Positions 11,143 to 23,414 of a DNA stretch of 64,000 bases are shown here, one piece after another; the stretch's first letter is position 1; each line of letters begins with the position of its first letter. The position numbers and the translations under genes are program-made. Source of the DNA: Klebsormidium nitens (taxonomy: Eukaryota > Streptophyta > Klebsormidiophyceae > Klebsormidiales > Klebsormidiaceae); NCBI GenBank assembly GCA_000708835.1, contig DF237199.1, positions 58,207-122,206 on the forward strand. The letters are read 5' to 3'. The notes beneath the pieces are model-generated. The model was not told the DNA's origin. It made no database searches and was given only the letters and a program-made list of their open reading frames with translations.

Positions 11143-13419
11143 TCAGGGGCCCTGCTTGCTGCGCTTGAACGGGCTTGCCCCAGAATCTTCCGACTTTAGC
11201 GGTTTCGACTTCTCGTAGGGCGCTTTCCAGTTCTGCAAAGACAGCAAGGAACTAGCTCAAAAGGCTTGGTAGAAACAAATCGGGGAGAGTGCGGATGCAA
11301 ATGCAAGTTGAAAGCCGACAAAGGAAGTCAACGTAGACTGAAAAGGGTGTTCGTTACCTGCTTCAAACCTTACGATCCTGTACAATCTGAAATGAATGGA
11401 CGGAAGAGATAAGTTCGAACGTTCACAATCTGTAGCCTCTTTCTGAAGACTTCTCGAACACGCCAAAAACAATAAGAAAGTCGGCAGCTGCATCGGCAAA
11501 GATGAAGACCTGCAACCGAGCTTCGTCATCTACGAAGCTTGCGAACTTGACCTGTGTGTACCTGCAGCGGCGCATCCACCATCTCCGGAGTGACGTAGTT
11601 GGCCAGCAGAGTCAGCGCCGCCTCGGCATCGCAGGAGAGGGAGCTCTTGGCGGCGGGCAGCGGGTCGTAGAAGCCGTAGGGCCCCGCCACCTTGATGTCC
11701 AGGTCCATGTTGCCAGGCGTGAGGCTGCGCGCGGTCACGCGCAAACCGAGGACCACCTTGAGGCTGGTCAGGAGCACCCAGGCCTCCTTTGGCTCGTCCT
11801 TGTACACGCCATGCGCCTCATTTGTCTCGATGATGGCCACGCTCTGGAAATCGAACAGAAAACATCATCGAAGAATTTACAGATTGATGCTGCAGGATTA
11901 CTAGATTGTGATACAAGATCAAGCGCTGCTCGGAAAACTTTCTGCCAGTGAGTGAATACATTCGAAGGGGGTGTACCTCACGCAGAACCTAAGGCTGTCT
12001 CTAAGCGTCTAAACTCCACAACTTCAAAACCTCTTACTTTTGGACGAGTACAGGACACGAGAATCAGCTTGTTCCGATAGATTGAGAGGCGAGATCGAGT
12101 GATTGGTCAGGATGAAAATTGGGTGTGAAAATTGCATAAACAAACATACAAGAGAACGTCTGATTTAATCCAGGTGCAAACCCGAAGTGCAATTCGATTT
12201 TCAAGCCATCAAGCTGCAGTTGCTTGCAGACTTTTCATCTCAGCAGAATAGAAAGATTTCAGGATCTCCTATCTACCTGGTTTTGTCCAATGGTCCCTTC
12301 CCAGCGAATGCGGCCCCTATGATGCGCAGCAACCTTGTCAGAATCATTGCAGTGATTGGTCAATACATCTGATACCGGACAGATGTTTGTAAATCTAAAA
12401 GAAGTCTGCTGCGAAGGCGTTGCAAAGGCTTGCCTTCGCAAGTCCTTGGTACAAGGATTCCACCACGGCCTCCTCCGTTGCTTCGATGTGGACCACTCCG
12501 TATGTCCTTTTCTTGGTCGGATCCAGAATCTGAATGTCCTCTGTGTCTCCTGCGCTCAAGTACCCGCAATGGCCAATAAGTGCATCCAGAAATGCGCCTG
12601 CGTCCTGCAAGGAATAGGATTTGTGTCCACAAGCATCGAACTTTCATGCTTGCGACTGCGCACTGAAAGCTTCTGGTTGCTCGACTGGAAGTGGAAGCTT
12701 CGGCCATCTTTGGCATGTGAATTAGCAAAGATCGGGAAAGCCATCGGCGTCTTCCCAATCATCCATACATGATGGAGATTATTCTGAGAAGCAATCGTCA
12801 TGCTTTCATGCATGTCAGCTTGCTGGTCATCTGAAGGTTGCTTTGCTTTGATCAAAAGGTTTGATCTTACCTCGCCAGTATCTTGATCGGAAGTCTTTGG
12901 TCGTGAAGAGTCCCCTGCGGACGCAACCGCGAGCTTCTTGGTCCCACCGAGTCCCACGACGACTTCGAAGAGGAACTCTCTGAGCACGGCATGCATTGCG
13001 TAGAAGCGAGCTCTAGCAGAAACCTTTCCCTCTGGAAACGATGTGAATGTCTGCCACTGCAAGATTGTTGGCAGGCAGCGCTCTTTCAGCATGTATCTGT
13101 CGACGCCTTCTTGCAGCTCTATGATCTGATCAGTAGCGATTCCTGACTGGCCAGCCTCGATCTCAGCCTGCAGATTTGTTCGCACACTCAAAAGCGGGCT
13201 ATCCCACATGAGACCAGAATCTTCGTGGACTTTCAGCTCAGAAGGAAACTTCTGACAGGCTTCACGGATTGCTTCAACCTTCTGCGCCACGCTTTGGCCG
13301 CAGAACTTGTTCACATACATTTTGGGGAAGGGCTTGAATAGATCTGCGAGTTTGAAGTCTGGCCCACGATTCTCAAGCATCTGCTTCATGTTCTGCAGGA
13401 TCTCTAATGCAGCCGCCAT
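11143..13419 (-). CDS. Conserved-looking protein of unknown function
   Basis: Not recognised. Five exons join without frame conflict: 13419-12871, 12604-12434, 12333-12277, 11843-11562 and 11232-11143. From ATG 13419 they encode 382 residues. The intron after 12434 begins with GC (AG/GCAAGC), a normal GC-AG donor. The protein is soluble, with a helical N-terminal part (MAAALEILQNMKQMLENRG), mixed alpha/beta sequence in the middle (motifs VAIIETNEAHGVY and AWVLLTSLKVVLGL), and a basic tail ending PFKRSKQGP. There is no signal peptide or membrane segment. The frame remains open and protein-like just upstream of ATG 13419 (DHSFLELEFR), so the true start is probably further 5'. Candidate 5' exons are listed separately. 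Confidence 0.6.
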
Positions 13420-13611
13420 TCTGAACTCTAATTCCAGAAATGAGTGATCGGTAAGCAGGCTAGTCAAGTTTTTTCAGCGCTGGCAAATTTCTCTGAACGG
13501 AATCGCCTATACCTGTAGCGCAGACCACTTGGCTACTGCATGCTGCGATAGCGCTTGCGAAGAAAAATGGAAGCAACAGGAATGAAGTAGAATACAACCC
13601 AATAGAGAGCT

Positions 13612-14310
13612 TCTATCTTACCTGTGCTTTGAGCCTGGATCCAACTTATAGCGTCCAGAATCACTTTCCGGCCAAAATCCTGTTCATGAAACTGAGCAAG
13701 CCAATCGCACTTCCCCTGCCAAACAGCACAAAAAAGTGGGGTCAATGAAATCAGACGGCCCGCAGTAGTAAGGAAAGCCTGAGTTGTAACTGGTAAGCCA
13801 TGGTTACTTCGATGCCCGCTGATTGCAAGTTTACTATGCTGACTCGACATCGGATCAGTGCGCGAACGATTGCCACGTGCTTGAATTCCATTGCATCGGT
13901 AGCGATGGTGGCGATCTGTCGGGGTCGGCGGTGCGATGACGGCTTTCACGCACTGCATCGAGTCAGATCAGCTCATCCTCTGCCCTGCATCTCCTGAAGA
14001 GGTGTGGAAAGGACTAATCGCATGCTGTTCTCATGGACGCTGCACCCTTTAGCCCTGTAGACTATAGCGAGCAGAAGTATCACAAATCCATCAGAAAGCA
14101 ACTCCCACTTGGACACTGGAAGCGTAATGATGGGTTTTCCTCTCGTACGGGTTCCACTTTGAGATTCGTGCCTGAGCATGATACTTCCACCGTTCGGAAA
14201 GACCATGCAAGCTGCATCGCGCATAAGAATCTCGCTTTGGAAGTCCTGATGAACATCGTTAAGACGTATTCCATGAATTGCTGAACCCGCATGGAATGCG
14301 CCGCTGAAAT
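13612..14310 (-). CDS. Candidate additional 5' exons of the unnamed minus-strand gene
   Basis: Two stretches look coding. One, about 13715-13622, has an acceptor after a T-rich tract and a GTAAGA donor; it reads GKCDWLAQFHEQDFGRK and continues to IQAQST. The other, about 14310-14130, starts after an acceptor (GATTTCAG) and contains HGIRLNDVHQDFQSEIL and MRDAACMVFPNGG. Both are on the same strand and immediately upstream of the gene ending at 11143. I could not make their splice phases fit the downstream exon, so their membership is an inference. Confidence 0.3.
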
Positions 14311-14319
14311 CGTATCAAA

Positions 14320-15330
14320 AGCACTTCCCTTTACAAGCTGTTCCCACAGGCTGTTCCCGTAAGTTACAAGGCTGCATCCCACTTGCCTTGATTGGTGCCA
14401 GCATTGCAGTCTGTCCGAGATTCTTATGGGCGAGAACAAATAAGTACGCATACTGGTTAGACCTGACAAACCAGGGTGCTGATCCAGATGGATGCGATAC
14501 ATTTTCCCTGTGACTTCCGTTTAGTCGCTACACGAGATCCAGAGGGAGGGAGGTTCTCGATGCAGAGAAGTCGTTTTGGTGCTCCTTGCGGAGCAGCAAC
14601 ACTCAAAACCGTGGTACTACATAGCGCCTCTTTTAATCGGCGCCCATACTAGCTCATGAATGGTCATGGGCTTGAATCTTGAAAGAATTCACATGTCACA
14701 TGCACACGGAGATTGGTAGAACATTGGTCATCAGCAAACACTCTCCACTATTGGAGTAAAGTCGCCAGATAGAAGTGGAACAACAACGAAATTCGATACC
14801 TTACATATCCGTAATACGAACCCTTTCAGAATCTTCGACTATTCATAACACTCTCTCCCTTTCATAAGCGACACGCTTCAGGTACAGCGCAAAGCACGTA
14901 AGCGATCTGACGTGAAATCCGAATGAGGGCATGCGTTTCAAGTCGCATAATTCATCATATTGAAAAACTGAATTGGACGCTTTCTACTTAAGTGTACCAT
15001 GAGCTTCTCGAAAGTTGTTTCTCCAGATGGCAAAAAAGTCCAAATCTGCAAGAAGATGCAGACATGAAGGCTGTATTCTTGCACCGTTCACTACAAATAT
15101 CAGAACTCATAGAGAAGCGGCTGAGACACTACTTTGACTATTTGCGGCCGTCCGGACCGCTCTCTGCCTTTCGCAAGCATTGAAGACCTCTCCAACGTCC
15201 TGTGGCCATTGCATACCTTCAAAGGATCCTCTGCGCACTTCCAGTTCCAGGTTCCAGGCGTGCAAACCGTGCCGTTTAGTCAAACCAAAACCCTTAAGAA
15301 GCAATCAGCCGCAGCTGGGGCGGCGGCAGG
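14320..15330. other. Intergenic region without a recognised gene
   Basis: About 1 kb between the 5' side of the unnamed minus-strand gene and the 3' end of the quinone oxidoreductase. It is relatively AT-rich, with no splice-supported coding stretch and no repeat that stands out. Confidence 0.4.
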
Positions 15331-18300
15331 TCACGGCACCAGGATGACGGAGCCCTTGTTGTGGCGGCCCTCGAGGTACGCGTGCGCCCCGGCCGCATCC
15401 GCGAGCGGGAACCGGGTGATCTCGGGGATGCGAACGCGGCCGCTGCCCAGCTCATTCAAGGCCGCCTGCAGGGGTAGGAAACTTTTGTTATTTAGGTGTC
15501 TTGAAGTCCATCGCATTTCATTAACCTTTGCTTACCAAAAAGGCCGTTCTTTGCAGAACGTGCCGCTTCTGCAGGACTCGGGCGCCCGCAGGGGCACCAG
15601 CTTTGAGAGCACGCAATGGACCGTTTGGTGGTGAACCAGCTACCGTCAGCTCCACAGATTTGGGACCTCAGACCTTCTTGAGTCAAACAATGAAGACACC
15701 CGAAGAAGAAAGTGGAGGCCAATAATGTAGATTGAGCAACAAAAAAGCTTGGCACTCTTTCGCGTCAACTTCCGCTCCGATAGAGCATGGAATGTCAACG
15801 AGAACGAAACCTCGAGTGAAACTGATTCAAAGACAAAATGGACACTGAACGGGGAACAGGCATCCGGCAAAGCTGCAGTTCGAGAGCTGCCCACCTGCGC
15901 GAACTCGACGTACTCCTCGCGTGTTTTGATGTAGTTGAAGAGGGCCGCCTGATGCACCGAAATGTGACGGCGGTTCAAGTACTCCTGCCGCAGGTCTTCC
16001 GGGTCGGGCGGGCCGGAAGCGGAACCGAAAAGAACCTGGGAAATGAGGTCGGAAGGTTCAGTAAAAATGGGGTTGGGGACGAAGAGCAAGCTTCTTTCTT
16101 GAGAGGGCTTTGCTTCCCCAGAGTCATGACTATTAGAGTTACAGGTCGAGGTTCATGCGCTCAAAGTTTATCGAGCGTGGAAGCGGTGGAGTTTTTCGCT
16201 TTCTGTGCCCCTGGCTCGTATGAAACTACTTTGTCTGGTAGACCTCGAATTATCTCGTCGATCTGTCGCCTCCAGGACCCATCAGAATCTTCAGAAGCTG
16301 AAGCAGACCTGCTCGAGTATGACCAAACAAAAAACTTAGCTCGTCAGGTTCGCGAGGACCGGAGATCTCCCCGGGCCGTCCTGATGCTTCGGTTCATCTA
16401 ATTATTGCTCACCAGGTGTCCGTTGTCGTGGAGGCTCTCGAGGGACGCCTTGACGGTGGCCTTGCCCACCGCGTCATACACGACGTCAGCCATGTGCCCC
16501 TTGGTCGCCTGCTTGACGCCCTCCGCGACGTCCTCGCGCGTGTACACGATCACGTGGTCGCAGCCGTTCTCGCGCGCGCGCGCGGCCTTCTCGTCGGATC
16601 CGACGGTCACGATGACGTGCGCGCCCAGGCGCTTGGCCCACTGGGTGAGCAGCGACCCGACGCCGCCCGCGGCCGCGTGGACCACGACCCCTGGACCACG
16701 ACCCACTGGCCCGCCTTCACCGGGTACCTGGACGGACAGCAGCGCCCTCAGAAACGGAGACAAAGTTTATTAGGGGACCTGAATTACCCAGACTGGTTCA
16801 AGGATGGAACTGCTTTGCTTGCCGCCACGTATATGGCTTTGTGCTTAGGTTGATAGCAAGCGGTCGAACAAAGTGAGCACTTTTTGATTGCCAACTCAGC
16901 TGGTATATTTGACAGAGCATTCGAGCAGACGCAACACCACCATAGTTCCCCTGACGCTGACGGAGCTACTCCGTTCCAACCCATTATGCTTCTTAAGCGG
17001 CGACCAGCAATGGAACACTTCCAGCGTCCTGATCAACTGAAGACCTACCTGTGATTGAGGGCGTTTGTAAGTCGAAACTCTTACAGTGGGTTCAGGACTG
17101 ATACGCAGTCGTGCCCTTCGACCACACTTTGCTCGGGCTTTGGTATTCAAGGCAGCTTAATTCTACCGTCGTATTTCCCTCCTGACCTTTGTCTCTACGG
17201 AAAGCATCCTGACCGACTGCATAATTCTGCTTCGAAGTAAATACCGAATCAAACCATTGATTCTGCGGTCGGCAAAACGAGGACCGTTNNNNNNNNNNNN
17301 NNNNNNNNNNNNNNNNNNNNNNNNNNNNNNNNNNNNNNNNNNNNNNNNNNNNNNNNNNNNNNNNNNNNNNNNNNNNNNNNNNNNNNNNNNNNNNNNNNNN
17401 NNNNNNNNNNNNNNNNNNNNNNNNNNNNNNNNNNNNNNNNNNNNNNNNNNNNNNNNNNNNNNNNNNNNNNNNNNNNNNNNNNNNNNNNNNNNNNNNNNNN
17501 NNNNNNNNNNNNNNNNNNNNNNNNNNNNNNNNNNNNNNNNNNNNNNNNNNNNNNNNNNNNNNNNNNNNNNNNNNNNNNNNNNNNNNNNNNNNNNNNNNNN
17601 NNNNNNNNNNNNNNNNNNNNNNNNNNNNNNNNNNNNNNNNNNNNNNNNNNNNNNNNNNNNNNNNNNNNNNNNNNNNNNNNNNNNNNNNNNNNNNNNNNNN
17701 NNNNNNNNNNNNNNNNNNNNNNNNNNNNNNNNNNNNNNNNNNNNNNNNNNNNNNNNNNNNNNNNNNNNNNNNNNNNNNNNNNNNNNNNNNNNNNNNNNNN
17801 NNNNNNNNNNNNNNNNNNNNNNNGAGGACCGTTCAAAGGACCTACCCTAAGTTGCGTCTTGGGACTCCGGGTCACTCACGCGTGATACAGCAGCATGTAG
17901 ACGGTCATCCCCTTGAGCAGCCCCGCGGCTGCCGTTTCGTCGTCCACGCCGTTGATCTCGGTGTTCGGGTAGAAGCGGCTCAGGTTGATGCACCGGTCGG
18001 TGCCCACGTTGCGCTCCTCCGAGTAGGCGCCCTGCTCGCGGGTCAGGTACGTGACGTGGTCGCCCACTTCGTAGTCCTCCTTGGACACGTCTGCGGAGGA
18101 ACGGAAAAGTTGGTTGACAGAAAGCGAGCCAAGCGCAAGCTGGCAGTAGAAGGAAAGGTTCAGACTTCCGATTGCAGCATTCTGAGTGGAAACATTAACG
18201 GACGAAATAGTCATTCGAATAAGTTCGTGCAGATTTCATGGTGCGCTACTTGATCTTCTCTGTCCCAACCTCGTGGCCATCTTATCAAGCCGTGGGCACG

Positions 18301-19301
18301 GGCCACTTTTCAAAAGAGAAGAAACGTAGCACAAGCTGGCTGAACAGTTCGATGTGGATTGCTCCGCCTTAAACGCGAACATTTTGTTTGAAAGGCCAAC
18401 TGCAGCTTCGAATGCAACATCCAGCAAAGACTGAAGATTCGTAGAAGTTCCAAGAAACATACGAACAGTGCAATCACTACTCATCTCGGCCTCCAGAAGC
18501 TCCTAACCGGCGACGAAGGAGGCTTTCGAGACCAGAAGATTTCAAATGCTCCTCAAAGAACAGGTCGTTCAAACGAGTTCGCTTTTTCACAGTCTTTGGC
18601 CGGAAAGAATGCAGGTCAGGAGCCTGATGCAGCAGGAGTGACGGAATCCTGTGTCAGCGCTAAAGGCAATCAACAAGACAACCGGCTCGTAATTTCTAGA
18701 AGCAAATTCGTTCTTTGCGTCTGGGCCGCTCCATGCACGACGTCGCCCTTCGCTTTTTGAGTAGCCCAAAGCAGAACGCACATTCACCCCGCTTTCGGAG
18801 CCCCCACCTTAATTTTTGTTTCGACCCAGCCTCATGAACGTTTCGATCCTGTTCCTTTTAATAAGAGCGAAGCACCTTTACAACAACAGCCCGAATAAAG
18901 TGAGAGACCTCAAGTCACAGCAACGGCAATGGAAAGCAAGCGGCGCAAGGGGTGGTAAAAAAGGAGAGGCAAGCAAAGCCCCAATATATCTGAATAGGAC
19001 ATTGAGCACAGCGTTCACATTGTGTAACATTGGCACGTCAAACTTTGCGACCCAAGGTCCTCAGCCCACCTTCGCCTAAGCCTGTGATGGGGCCCGCCCC
19101 CTCGAAGCCCAGAATGTGGGGGTACTTCTCCGGCTTGTACCCCCCCTCCCCGCGCCGAATGTAGCAGTCCACGAAGTTGACCCCACTCGCTGCATGCCGC
19201 ACGCGCACCTCGCTTCCGCCCAGGGGGTGCCTCTCCTTGATGTCCTCGTACTTGAGAACGCTGGGGGGGCCCGGTTGGTGTATAACTGCGGCTTTCACCA
19301 T
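15331..19301 (-). CDS. NADPH:quinone oxidoreductase (zeta-crystallin-like MDR), with a frame-disrupting 14-bp duplication
   Basis: Medium-chain reductase that transfers hydride from NADPH to quinones. Five exons: 19301-19070, 18090-17880, 16727-16413, 16035-15895 and 15465-15331. Start MVKAAVIHQPGPPSVL, the substrate-side motif VNFVDCYIRRG, the Rossmann motif HAAAGGVG and the end GSVILVP are typical of the family; no structural zinc loop is present. With the acceptor at 16728, family-like sequence (YPVKAGQW) leads into the Rossmann motif. However, a 14-bp tandem duplication at 16679-16704 throws the frame off just before it. One copy would give 339 residues and matching phases. Alternatively an acceptor 19 bases upstream (exon start 16746) restores an open frame through the duplication, with non-family sequence. 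The 535-N gap lies in the intron between exons 2 and 3. Confidence 0.82.
16679..16704. repeat. 14-bp tandem duplication inside the oxidoreductase exon
   Basis: The unit GGACCACGACCCCT (plus strand) at 16679-16692 is followed directly by a second copy from 16693 (first 12 bases identical). Fourteen is not a multiple of three, so the copy shifts the reading frame next to the nucleotide-binding motif. It may be a real mutation or an assembly slip. Confidence 0.85.
17289..17823. other. Assembly gap (535 N)
   Basis: A run of 535 Ns lies inside an intron of the quinone oxidoreductase gene. The ten bases GAGGACCGTT sit directly on both sides (17279-17288 and 17824-17833). The two contig ends may therefore overlap, or the gap may span a short tandem repeat. 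The N length may not be the true gap size. Confidence 0.95.
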
Positions 19302-20667
19302 TGTGCTCGTCTGTTTGCTTACAATGTAACGCTCATGCACAGTCTGTTGCAGCAATCCTCGAGTCTCTTTGAAGAGGACGCCCTGGTAATCTGGCCGCCC
19401 TCAGTCGTTTTGCCAACCCGCATGGCACTACTAATCTGGTAAAACGAGATTCGAGAACATCTTCCAAAGGGTGGTGCACATTAGTGGATTGTCGCAGATG
19501 ATTGCGCAAGCTCCGCAATTATATTGAGCGCGCCTTGGACTACATGCAAAGTTGAAGAAGCGAGATGGAGTGTTGCCCCTCCACGGATCGAACGGATCGC
19601 GAGGCGGTGTCGTTTGCCAAGCCCACCAGATTAAACCTAAGACAAAGTAGAACGGTTATATCAGAAGCCGGGGCTGGTTGGAAGATGATCTGGGCGAACT
19701 TTCGAAGCCGGTCACAGGATGGATGCGGTCGGACGTTCGCCGTTTGAAGCGACTCTACGAAGCTCGTCTCGACGAACCGACAGCATTGACGTTGAATCTT
19801 CATGCGGCAATCAAGTCGAGTCCAGTGATGCTCCAAGTCGCTCAGTAACTGACGTTGGTCTCTATGATCGACTGCAGAAAGAGTCTTGACGTCTTAGGCG
19901 GCGCGCGCTGTAAAGATATTGTCCAGCTGGCGAACTGGTAATTCTTAATCGAGCGAGGCGCCAACAATCACCATGATCATGATGATGCAGATGTCGACGT
20001 ACTTCTGACGGGCTTGCCGTCAAGCTCGCTTACGTAGCGCTGTATCAGTGTATGGCGGTGGAGAGACTTGGACAGGGGCCCGGACTCGACCTTGCAAACC
20101 TTGCATGGAGTCCGAGTCCGACCGAGTCGGACATTCTAAACTCAAGAGGGTTTTAATCGAATAAAGCCACCTGGCTATGCTCGGCACCGCGCGGCGGGCC
20201 GCGGTACGTACGGCCCGGGAAGCTGTGAAGTGCCGACCAATTTCCTGGCGTCGGCAACGGGGTCTCGTGACCGTCGGATGCTCCTTGAATCTCCGATCGG
20301 ACGGTGATGGAACTCTACCGAAACTTCTCCGTCTGACGAAAATTACGAAATTTGCTGACACGCCGGGATTCTGTACACTGAATCCAGCTGTGAACCTTCT
20401 GGAGCGCATCCAGAAAGTGCATCATGGATCTTGCGCGACATGCACATCTTCCATGCAAGTTTGTTACACCTTCTACAAGCTGGGAGGAAGACTGCTAAAA
20501 GCCGCTTTGAAGAACGTATCTGTTGAGCTGCTGAAAGAGACGATACAGCGAACACAGTGTCTCCCGGCGTGTGGAGTCAGCTGCAGGTTGGTCTCAACAT
20601 CACAGCATTGCCTAAATCAAGTCCGAGAAAACCATCCAATCGGCGGGTCCTCTATCTTAGCTGGTAG
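19302..20667. other. Divergent intergenic region
   Basis: Upstream region of both the quinone oxidoreductase (-) and the CmcJ-like oxygenase (+). No splice-supported coding sequence is visible; a 507-base open stretch at 20177-20683 shows no domain or family similarity. Small clustered GAGTCCGA/TCGGAC motifs occur near 20109-20130. Confidence 0.45.
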
Positions 20668-20675
20668 TATAAAAG
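20668..20675 (+). promoter_or_regulatory. Candidate TATA box of the CmcJ-like oxygenase gene
   Basis: TATAAAAG lies about 300 bp upstream of the ATG at 20975 on the same strand, in otherwise non-coding sequence. This fits a 5' leader of about 270 bases. Only the motif and its position support it. Confidence 0.35.
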
Positions 20676-20974
20676 CGCTGTGAGAAATTGTCACTAGTCA
20701 CTTGCAGATTTCCTTGCAGAACAACAGATACACAATCAGCTTTGTGATTGAGCAGCTCAACGTCACAAAAGGCCTTGCTTCTTGTCAGTCTGCTTTTGCT
20801 GTCAACGGCAAGCCTGCCAGCTGCCAGCTTCTTGACCGTCACTGCGAATCAGAGTCGCCTACTTTTCCTTTACTCGCTTAATCTTTGCCCTTTTTCAAGC
20901 TAGCTCTCTGCCAGCAGGAGGTTTGTTCGACCAGCTCTTCCTTCTTCCAAAGTTTCTCGACAGACCACCCCAAA

Positions 20975-23414
20975 ATGGGTGTGGAAGTTCACCAAGCAAA
21001 TGGGGCGCACGCTGACGAGTCCCCCGCCAGCCCTCATGTGGAGACAAAGATCCGGTACCTGGTGCCTCAGAGCCACCAGCTCGTTGAGTACACATACCAA
21101 CCTGAAAACGGGGACCCGCAGACAAACGGCAAGTATGAGCTGAAGACAGTCAAGATTGGAGACCTGAAGGCGCTGGCGGCGTCAGAGGGCTTATCGGTGG
21201 ATAAGCAGGGCTTTACAATCCTCGAAAACAGGTGGGCGAGTCGTTCTGAAGAATGTACAGATTGGATGGGGCTCTGAGCCATAGCTTCAGGTTATGTGTA
21301 GCTGTGTCGGGAGATTCGTTTACGTATGTTTGTTGGCGCGCTGGTATATTTGCCACTCAGGCATCACAGCAAGCTTTTTCTTGCAACCACAGTAGTGGAC
21401 TCAGTCAGCTGGGAGCCAGAAGTTAAGTGAAGTCAGTGATCTGCAACCAGTTGGAAGATGGAAGATTCACGTTGAATATATGGGCTGCCACCACCCTGAT
21501 TGAATGTGCTGACACCGCACTTCATGAGCCTTACGGCTCAACTGCAAAGCCACCGATGGAGCTGCTGGGTATGTCTGGGTCTGTCCATGTCACTTTGCCT
21601 CTATCGCACCTGCTTCTGCCACTAACAACAACAAGTGTCTCTGGTTGCAGGACCCAGGTGAAGGACTGGGACAATGTGGAAGAGATTCAAAAGGTGTACT
21701 ATCCAGAGGCTATAGAGCTCGTGAAAGCGGCCACAGGGGCATCCAGAGTGTTCATCTTTGACCATACAATTCGGAAGCAACCAGAGCAGAAGGTCCCGGA
21801 CGGCGAAGCGTGAGCTTTCAAACCAAACGTCTTTCCCTTTCAACCATTGCAGAAGCCTGCTTAGTCTGCACTGTAAAGATGGTCCACAGGTACTCCGATC
21901 AGGCCAGTTCTATCAAGCTTGGTTAGTCTGCACTGATTGACATTGTCCACAGGTATGCGGATCAGGCCAGTTCTTCCAAAATTGGGTTTCTGTATTATTT
22001 AAAGTTGGCAAAGAAGCAGACCTTCTTTGTTTTGCTGGGTGGACTTCTTTAAGTGTGTTGACACCCTGGGGCTGCCTGTTCCTGCACTGTTCCAGCTCTA
22101 TATTTGGCAAGTCCTATTGCTACAGAGTTTTCATTCACAACGCCTGTCGATGTGTTTCTTAAACTTGATAGTCTTCCCATACGCAAGTGGTCGTGTCAAT
22201 TACACTCAGGCCATACTTTGTTTGGAACAGCGGGAACGTGAACCGGGATAAGGTAGGCAAGCGGGAGCCAGTGAGGAAGGCCCACGTGGACTACACGGTG
22301 ACTTCCGGACCCCAAAAGATCCAGCAACTCATGGGCGACGAGGCGGAGAAACTGCTGAAAGGGCGCTTCGCCGAGGTCAACGTATGGCAGCCGCTGCGGG
22401 TGAGGCCGACCTTTCAAATTGAACGACGTTCAGATCCAGCAAAAGGAAAGTCGGATGCATACTTACATGTTCAGTGGGGCAGCAGAGGGATTGCAGAGGC
22501 CTCAGGAAGCAGCATGTGGGAGCGATTTTGAGGCAGTGCTTTTCTGGCGCGTTGAGTTGAATTCGCTCAGCCTCTTTGCCCTGTAGTGCACTGCATTCAG
22601 TTCACCACCGGGCCGGGTGTCGGTTGTTATGTCCTCATACGTATGTACTCAGCGGCGGATGTGGCCTCGTCAGTCCAGCGAGGCAGCAAATTATCGCTTG
22701 TGCCTACCGTTCTGACTTCGTTCGCTTTTCTTCATTCTCAGGGCCCGGTCCAGGACACACCCCTTGCTGTTGCGGACGCCCGGAGTATTCCGAAAGAGGA
22801 CTTGGTCCCGACCAAGATTGCCTTCCCAGGACGGTGGGGGGAGGTTTACAGCCTGACTCACAAGTAAGCCACTGCGAGCCACTTGCTCGGGTCGAAGTAA
22901 AGGCGGGGCGCCCGGTTTTGAACGCTCGACGATCTCTTACTGAGGCGAATAGAGGGCACCACCACGTTCGAGACAGTGAGCTGAACGATTTGCTCGGGAA
23001 GATGTGAAAGTTTCATCGTAACCGATGGAGCTCGAAGGTTCGTGGATGAATTGTGAAGGTTTGTCAGAGGAGTCATGAAGAACTGTTAGCAAAGCGAGTT
23101 CAGCTTGTGACCACAGCTTGTGACCACGGCTTCCAGTTCTTTCTTTCCTCGATTTGATTTCTCTCATCGATTTGCGAACTGACGTTCGTTGAACTCACAT
23201 TTGCCGAACTGCTTCTGCCAGTCCCGCGCACCGGTGGTACTACATCCCAGAGCAGCGCGCGGAGGAGGCCCTGCTGTTCAAGTCGTACGACTCCGTCGAA
23301 GACGGGTCGGTAGCGCGGTTCACCGGCCACAGTGCTTTCGACCACCCGCACGCCCCTGCAGATGCGCTGCCGCGGCAAAGCATTGAGACGAGGACCTTGG
23401 TCTTCTGGGAGTAG
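20975..23414 (+). CDS. CmcJ/NvfI-family Fe(II)/2-oxoglutarate-dependent oxygenase (GA4-desaturase/cephem-methoxylase-like)
   Basis: Five exons in phase: 20975-21231, 21651-21809, 22231-22399, 22742-22863 and 23222-23414, encoding 299 residues, close to the family's usual 280-310. Characteristic blocks are present in order: ASRVFIFDHTIRK; RKAHVDYT, whose His157 and Asp159 form the HxD part of the iron triad; RFAEVNVWQPLRGPVQDTPL; DARSIPKEDLVPT; NPAHRWYYIP with the distal His at about 239; then the C-terminal TGHSAFDHPHAP and SIETRTLVFW. Known relatives are fungal gibberellin GA4 desaturase, bacterial cephalosporin 7-alpha-methoxylase component CmcJ and fungal meroterpenoid enzymes. The substrate here cannot be told from sequence. 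No targeting signal is seen, so it is probably cytosolic. The family is mainly fungal and bacterial, so an old transfer is possible, but the gene carries ordinary introns. Confidence 0.88.

Noticed and set aside
20177-20683. 168-codon open frame on the plus strand
   Set aside because: No domain, no splice context and no protein-like composition; it lies in a promoter region with a TATA motif at its end.
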